39,255 nt of DNA from Ferrovibrio sp. (GTDB lineage Bacteria; Pseudomonadota; Alphaproteobacteria; Ferrovibrionales; Ferrovibrionaceae), in assembly GCF_029255545.1 (NCBI RefSeq), contig NZ_JANLJJ010000020.1, forward strand, positions 36,717 to 75,971, written 5' to 3'. Shown piece by piece: positions 34,981-39,255 of the stretch. Under the pieces are notes generated by a model. That model ran no database searches. It was not told where the DNA came from and saw only the letters and a list, made by a program, of their open reading frames with translations. Position 1 is the first letter of the stretch; the number at the start of each line of letters is the position of its first letter. The position numbers and the translations under genes are program-made.

Positions 34981-35478
34981 ATGTCGGAAAAAATCGATTT
35001 CAGCCACGTCCGCTTCCTCGTCGTGGATACCAACAAGCTGATGTGTCAGCTGGTGAAGGATATCCTGATGATGCTTGGCGTGACGCAGGTGACGACGGTG
35101 CGCGACAGCGAGAAGGCGATCGCGGCCCTGCGTAGTGGCGGCTATGACGTGCTGGTCACCGAATGGAACCTGAAGCCGCGCTCCGGGGCGGACCTGCTCG
35201 ATTGGCTGCGCACCGACGGCACCTCGCCCGATCGCATGATGCCCGTGATCATGCTGACGGCGAATTCGGAGATGGAATACGTGATGGAGTCGCGCGACAA
35301 GGGCGTGACCGAATTCCTCGCCAAGCCATTCACGGCAGACGGCATGTATCGCCGCCTGGTATCGGTGATCGCGCGACCACGCGATTTCGTCAGCGTGCCC
35401 GGCTATTTCGGCCCCGACCGCCGCCGCCAGCAGCTGCCCTTCGAGGGCCCTGACCGGCGCCAGAACAAGCCGGAATAA
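34981..35478 (+). CDS. Atypical single-domain response regulator, phospho-Asp replaced by Glu
   Basis: A 165-residue receiver-only protein. The fold is clear from VRFLVVDTNKLMCQLVKDIL at the start, the loop YDVLVTEWNLKPRSG, VIMLTANSE, and FLAKPF with the conserved Lys. At the phosphorylation site, where LxxDWxL is usual, the residue is Glu61 (GAA at 35161-35163). The acidic pair near Asp16 is also reduced to VDTN. Glu in place of Asp can mimic the phosphorylated state in some regulators, so this protein may be always on or may act without phosphate. The tail carries YFGPDRRRQQ and a second GPDRRQ, as in the protein at 23691. A gene for an Hpt-like protein follows 10 bases later. Confidence 0.9.
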   Translation: MSEKIDFSHVRFLVVDTNKLMCQLVKDILMMLGVTQVTTVRDSEKAIAALRSGGYDVLVTEWNLKPRSGADLLDWLRTDGTSPDRMMPVIMLTANSEMEYVMESRDKGVTEFLAKPFTADGMYRRLVSVIARPRDFVSVPGYFGPDRRRQQLPFEGPDRRQNKPE

Positions 35479-35488
35479 ACCAGCCGCC

Positions 35489-35989
35489 ATGCGCCGGAAA
35501 ATCATCCCCAATCGTGGCGAACTGAAGCGCAAGGCGGTCAACTACAAGACCGGCATGGACATCAAGCTGGACGACGATATGCGCCAGAAGATGGAAGCAT
35601 TGGTCGAGAATACCAGCGTGCAATTCCTCGACGAAACGGTCGAAACGCTGAAAAGCCTGCGCGAAGCGCTGGGCCGCGCGGCGGCCGATCCTTCGGCACG
35701 TCGCGACGTGCTTGAGCATATCCGCGAGGAGGCTTTCCAGATCAAGGGCATGGGCGGGGTCTTCGGCTATCCACTGCTGACCGAATTCGCCAAATCGCTG
35801 CACGACTTCCTCAAAGAGCTGAACGACCTGGACGAATTGCAGCAGGAAATCGTCAGCATCCATGTCGACACCCTCTATGTGGTGGTCTCGCACCGCATCA
35901 AGGGCTCGGGTGGTGCGCTGGAAGCCCAGTTGCGCGGTTCGCTGAAGGCCGCCGTCGACAAGGCAAAACCGGGCACCAAGGCGGGCTGA
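35489..35989 (+). CDS. Hpt-like helical protein lacking the phospho-His
   Basis: A 166-residue, mostly helical protein. Residues about 30-135 look like a histidine phosphotransfer domain. The central motif reads EEAFQIKGMGGVFGYPLL, where related proteins have AHxLKGxGGxFGYPL; the position of the phosphorylated His is Phe83 (TTC at 35735-35737). Lys86 and Gly87 of the motif are kept. The first 22 residues are basic and precede MDIKLDDDMRQK, where an alternative ATG (35557) exists; no strong ribosome site marks either. It probably forms an operon with the receiver gene just upstream, whose own phospho-site is also changed. No membrane segment or signal is seen. Assignment to Hpt rests on the motif and helical pattern, not on a search. 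Confidence 0.72.
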   Translation: MRRKIIPNRGELKRKAVNYKTGMDIKLDDDMRQKMEALVENTSVQFLDETVETLKSLREALGRAAADPSARRDVLEHIREEAFQIKGMGGVFGYPLLTEFAKSLHDFLKELNDLDELQQEIVSIHVDTLYVVVSHRIKGSGGALEAQLRGSLKAAVDKAKPGTKAG

Positions 35990-36080
35990 ATCCGCTTTTC
36001 CGCCCTTTCCGGGCACCGTTTTCACCTCTGGCCAGAGCGCTGTTCTGGACACTCCGGTCCCCCCGCCCTATAACCCCGCC

Positions 36081-36932
36081 ATGCACCCGACTACCGCCCT
36101 TCCCTTCGTCAAGATGCACGGCCTCGGCAACGATTTTGTCGTGCTGGACGCGCGTGCCCACCCGCTGCCGCTGGACCTGGCGTCGGTGCGCCTGCTGGGC
36201 GACCGGCGGCGGGGGGTCGGGTTCGACCAGATGATCACCATCGAGCGCTCGGACAAGGCGGATGCCTTCATGCGCATCCACAATGCCGATGGCGGCGAGG
36301 TGGAATCCTGTGGCAACGCGGCACGCTGCGTCGCGACCCTGCTGATGCGCGAAAGCGGCCGTGACGCGGTTAGCATCGACACGCTGGGCGGCTGGCTGCA
36401 GGCGCGCGGCGGCGCCAAAGGCCAGATCACCGTCGACATGGGCGAACCGCGCTTCGAGTGGCAGGCCATCCCGCTGGCACGCGAGATGAATACTCTGCAC
36501 ATGGATTACAGCTTTGGCGGTTACGATAAGCCGGGCGCGGTGAATGTCGGCAATCCACATGTGGTGTTCTTTGTGCCCGATGCCGAAGCCGTTCCACTGG
36601 CCGAGATCGGCCCAAAGATCGAGCATGATCCACTGTTTCCCCAGCGCATTAATGTCGAATTCGCCCAGGTGATCGACCGCACGCAAATCCGCATGCGGGT
36701 CTGGGAACGCGGTGCCGGCATCACGCGGGCCTGCGGCACCGGCGCCTGCGCTACTTTGGTGGCGGCGGCGCGGCGCGATCTGGTCGAACGCAAGACCGAG
36801 ATCATCCTGGATGGCGGCGTGCTGACCATCGAATGGGCAACCGACAACCATATCTACATGACCGGTCCGGCCACCGAGGCCTTCCGCGGCGAGATCCCGC
36901 CGAGTTTCTGGACCGCAGCGGACGCCACCTGA
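36081..36932 (+). CDS. dapF: Diaminopimelate epimerase
   Basis: A 283-residue PLP-independent racemase that converts LL- to meso-diaminopimelate, the direct precursor of lysine and a peptidoglycan component. The two catalytic Cys residues are Cys77 in EVESCGNAARC and Cys218 in TRACGTGACAT. The N-terminal domain has KMHGLGNDFVVLD and the middle has VGNPHVVFFV. The start at 36081 gives a short leader of 10 residues before the conserved region; ATG at 36114 would be too short. mtaB begins four bases after its stop, so dapF, mtaB and ftsY probably form one operon. Confidence 0.97.
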   Translation: MHPTTALPFVKMHGLGNDFVVLDARAHPLPLDLASVRLLGDRRRGVGFDQMITIERSDKADAFMRIHNADGGEVESCGNAARCVATLLMRESGRDAVSIDTLGGWLQARGGAKGQITVDMGEPRFEWQAIPLAREMNTLHMDYSFGGYDKPGAVNVGNPHVVFFVPDAEAVPLAEIGPKIEHDPLFPQRINVEFAQVIDRTQIRMRVWERGAGITRACGTGACATLVAAARRDLVERKTEIILDGGVLTIEWATDNHIYMTGPATEAFRGEIPPSFWTAADAT

Positions 36933-36936
36933 GGCG

Positions 36937-38190
36937 ATGGCGGACGAAACCTCCGTTCTGAATTTCGGCTGCCGCCTCAATGCCTATGAAGGCGAGGCGA
37001 TCCGCGGCCTGCTCGACAGACTGGGGCGTGATGATGTGGTGGTGGTCAACACCTGCGCGGTGACGGCGGAGGCAGAGAAGCAGGCGCGTCAGGCGATCCG
37101 CCGCCTGCGTCGCGAACGGCCCGATACCCGCATCGTCGTCACCGGCTGCGCCGCCCAGGTGAATGCCGAAGGCTTCGCCGCCATGGCGGAAGTGGATCAT
37201 GTGATCGGCAACCGCGAGAAGCTGGGCGAGGCTGCCTGGCGCGAGATCGGCGACGGTGCACCGCGCATCAGCGTCGGCGACATCCAGACCGACACGCCGC
37301 CCGCCCTGCCCGCCGTGAGCCATTTCCCCGGCCGGCCACGCGCCTATCTGGAAATCCAGCAAGGCTGCGACCATCGCTGCACCTTCTGCATCATTCCCTA
37401 TGGCCGTGGCCCGAGCCGCTCGCTGCCGCTTGGCGCCGTGGTTGAGCAGGCACGGGCCATGGCAGCACGCGGCTATCGCGAATTCGTGCTGACCGGCGTG
37501 GACATTACCTCCTACGGCCATGACCTGCCCGGCCGGCCTACACTGGGTCAGGCGACGCGGCGGTTGCTGAACCTGGTGCCGCAGATCGAACGCCTGCGCT
37601 TCTCCTCGCTTGATCCGGCCGAGATCGATGAAGACCTGCTCAGACTCTATGCCGAGGAGCCACGCGTGATGCCGCATGCGCATCTGAGCCTGCAGGCCGG
37701 CGACGATCTGATCCTGAAACGCATGAAACGGCGGCACAGCCGCGCCCAGGCCCTGGAGGTCGCAGCAAGACTGCAGACGCTGCGGCCCGGCATCGCGCTG
37801 GGTGCCGACCTGATCGCCGGCTTCCCGACCGAAAGCGACGATGCGTTCGAGTGCAGCGCCGCCCTGATCGATGACGCCGGCCTCGCCTTCGTGCATGTCT
37901 TCCCCTATTCGCCCCGCCCCGGCACGCCGGCAGCGCGCATGCCGCAACTGCCCATCGAACTGCGCCGGGCGCGCGCCGCAGACCTGCGCCGCCGCGCCGA
38001 TGCCGCATTGGGCCGTTTTCTGACCGGCCGGATCGGCAGCGAGGCGCGCATCCTGGTGGAGCAGCAGGGCCTGGGCCGCGACGAGACCTATGCGCCGGTG
38101 ATCCTGCCGGACGGCATGGAAAAAGGCAGCATCGTCACCGCGCGCATCGCAGCGGCGCGCGAGGGCAAATTATGGCTGGAGGCCGCATGA
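36937..38190 (+). CDS. mtaB: tRNA t6A37 methylthiotransferase MtaB
   Basis: A 417-residue radical SAM enzyme that adds a methylthio group to t6A at position 37 of tRNAs reading ANN codons. The N-terminal domain holds the second cluster with Cys12 (NFGCRLN), Cys40 (VVNTCAV) and Cys71 (VTGCAAQ). The radical SAM motif is QGCDHRCTFCIIPYGRG with Cys144, Cys148 and Cys151. SLQAGDDLILKRMKRRH and GADLIAGFPTE follow, then a C-terminal TRAM-like segment. NFGCRLN and the motif CxxRCTFC with FCIIPYGRG separate MtaB from MiaB and RimO. The ATG has TGAGG close upstream, overlapping the dapF stop. Its own stop overlaps the ftsY start. Confidence 0.95.
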   Translation: MADETSVLNFGCRLNAYEGEAIRGLLDRLGRDDVVVVNTCAVTAEAEKQARQAIRRLRRERPDTRIVVTGCAAQVNAEGFAAMAEVDHVIGNREKLGEAAWREIGDGAPRISVGDIQTDTPPALPAVSHFPGRPRAYLEIQQGCDHRCTFCIIPYGRGPSRSLPLGAVVEQARAMAARGYREFVLTGVDITSYGHDLPGRPTLGQATRRLLNLVPQIERLRFSSLDPAEIDEDLLRLYAEEPRVMPHAHLSLQAGDDLILKRMKRRHSRAQALEVAARLQTLRPGIALGADLIAGFPTESDDAFECSAALIDDAGLAFVHVFPYSPRPGTPAARMPQLPIELRRARAADLRRRADAALGRFLTGRIGSEARILVEQQGLGRDETYAPVILPDGMEKGSIVTARIAAAREGKLWLEAA

Positions 38191-39134
38191 GCGAGCCCGA
38201 GAACATGACTGAGAAGAAGCCGGGCTGGTTCAACCGCCTGAAGGCTGGCCTGTCGCGTTCCGCCGGCCAGCTCGGCGAGCAGATCGGCGCGCTGTTCACC
38301 AAACGCAAGCTGGACCAGGACGCGCTGGACGACCTGGAGGAAACGCTGATCAAGGCCGACCTGGGCGTGACCACGGCGGCCAAGATCGTTGCCGCGATTG
38401 CCAAGGACCGCTTCGAGAAAGATATCTCGGCCGAGGAAATCCGCGCCGCTCTGGCCGAGTCTGTCGCCGGCCTGCTGCAACCGGTGGAGCGGCCGCTGGC
38501 GCTGGACGGCGGCAAGCCGCAGGTGGTGCTGGTTGTGGGCGTCAACGGCGTGGGCAAGACCACGACGATCGGCAAGATCGCCGCGCGCCTGCGCGAGGAC
38601 GGCAAAAGCGTGATGCTGGCCGCTGGCGACACCTTCCGGGCAGCAGCGATTGAGCAGTTGAAAATCTGGGGTGAGCGCGTCGGCGCACCGGTGCTGGCGC
38701 GCGAAACCGGTGGCGATGCCGCCGGCCTGGCTTTTGATGCCCTGATCCAGGCGCGTGAGCAGAATATCGACGTGCTGCTGATCGACACCGCTGGCCGCCT
38801 GCAGAATAAGGCCGACCTGATGGGCGAGTTGGCCAAGATCGTGCGCGTGATCAAGAAACAGGCGCCGGACGCACCCCATCACGTGCTGCTGGTACTGGAT
38901 GCCACCACGGGCCAGAACGCCATCAGCCAGGTGGCCACTTTCAGGGAAATCTGCGCCGTCACCGGCCTGATCGTGACCAAACTGGACGGCACGGCGCGGG
39001 GCGGCGTTCTGGTGGCGATCGCCGACAAATTCGGCCTGCCGGTGCATTTCATCGGCGTCGGCGAACAGGCCGCCGACCTGCAGCCTTTCTCGGCCGCGGG
39101 CTTCGCTCGGGCGCTGGCCGGACTGGAGCAATAA
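38187..39134 (+). CDS. ftsY: Signal recognition particle receptor FtsY
   Basis: A 315-residue GTPase that docks SRP-bound ribosomes at the inner membrane. The start at 38187 overlaps the mtaB stop as ATGA and has GGAGG 5 bases upstream, so it is preferred over the in-frame ATG at 38172. The N-terminal acidic A domain of Escherichia coli FtsY is absent, as in many alphaproteobacteria; a short amphipathic segment, KKPGWFNRLKAGLSRSAGQL, may bind membrane. The NG domain shows GVNGVGKTTTIGKIAARL (G1), DTFRAAAIEQLKIW (G2), DTAGRLQNKADLM (G3), TKLDGTARGG (G4) and GVGEQAADLQPF (G5). Confidence 0.97.
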   Translation: MSEPENMTEKKPGWFNRLKAGLSRSAGQLGEQIGALFTKRKLDQDALDDLEETLIKADLGVTTAAKIVAAIAKDRFEKDISAEEIRAALAESVAGLLQPVERPLALDGGKPQVVLVVGVNGVGKTTTIGKIAARLREDGKSVMLAAGDTFRAAAIEQLKIWGERVGAPVLARETGGDAAGLAFDALIQAREQNIDVLLIDTAGRLQNKADLMGELAKIVRVIKKQAPDAPHHVLLVLDATTGQNAISQVATFREICAVTGLIVTKLDGTARGGVLVAIADKFGLPVHFIGVGEQAADLQPFSAAGFARALAGLEQ

Positions 39135-39139
39135 GGGAA

Positions 39140-39255
39140 TCAGTAATTGCCGAACTCGCCCGGTGGGTTGGTGTGGGCTGGAAAGCGTGTCTGTCCTTGG
39201 ACCGCTCGGTAATGATTGAGCGCCCAGTGCACCGACGGAAAAGCAAGATCGCTCC
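39140..39255 (-). CDS. Possible C-terminal end of an unidentified protein, cut by window edge
   Basis: On the minus strand a frame is open from the right edge to a TGA at 39142-39140, giving 38 residues that end with PPGEFGNY. I do not recognise a family. Third-position GC is lower than in the neighbouring genes, which argues either for a foreign or decayed gene or for a chance frame. It would be convergent with ftsY. No terminator hairpin is visible in the five bases between the two. Confidence 0.25.
   Translation of the reverse strand, partial: SDLAFPSVHWALNHYRAVQGQTRFPAHTNPPGEFGNY

Overview
The window is high-GC chromosomal DNA from an alphaproteobacterium, most likely from a Rhodospirillales-like lineage. 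The order is an inference. The class rests on several things: a circularly permuted two-piece tmRNA gene, an alphaproteobacterial SspB, a near-match to the GAAC-N7-GAAC LexA box, single-domain response regulators with an FGPDRRR tail, a DUF2336 protein, and many ATGA start/stop overlaps. I see no phage, plasmid, insertion sequence or CRISPR array. Almost every stretch is ordinary coding sequence.

Left to right: (1) 1-4203, a catabolic locus on the minus strand with a CaiB/BaiF CoA-transferase, an HMG-CoA-lyase-family enzyme and a TRAP solute-binding protein (cut by the edge), facing a LysR regulator across an AT-rich operator region. (2) 4218-8104, a Y-family DNA polymerase with a LexA-like box, an extensin-like lipoprotein, and divergent epmA and efp. 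(3) 8184-11627, an HxlR regulator divergent from a Tat-exported two-subunit molybdenum hydroxylase of the isoquinoline 1-oxidoreductase type. (4) 11626-19217, an MFS transporter divergent from an operon of ABC ATPase, ABC permease and xdhABC, with a repeated 11-bp motif between them. (5) 19228-22685, a palindromic extragenic repeat, a PAS-GGDEF diguanylate cyclase coupled to a DUF2336 protein, and a HAD nucleotidase. (6) 22780-29780, dapD, a single-domain response regulator, then a MarR-led operon for a LivHMGF-type ABC transporter. (7) 29786-33549, class I fumarase and sspB, the permuted ssrA gene on the minus strand, then divergent thyX. (8) 33577-39255, a Bcr/CflA efflux pump, a receiver protein and an Hpt-like protein that both lack their phospho-accepting residue, then dapF, mtaB and ftsY, and an unidentified open frame at the right edge.

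The two most notable items are the split ssrA at about 32104-32378, with its tag ANDNSVALAA next to the gene for the tag-binding ClpX adaptor SspB, and the receiver/Hpt-like pair at 34981-35989, where the phospho-Asp position is Glu and the phospho-His position is Phe. DapD and DapF both belong to the diaminopimelate branch of lysine and peptidoglycan synthesis. EpmA, EF-P, MtaB, FtsY, SspB and ssrA all serve translation or its quality control. The remaining loci are substrate-specific transport and oxidation modules, each with its own regulator.
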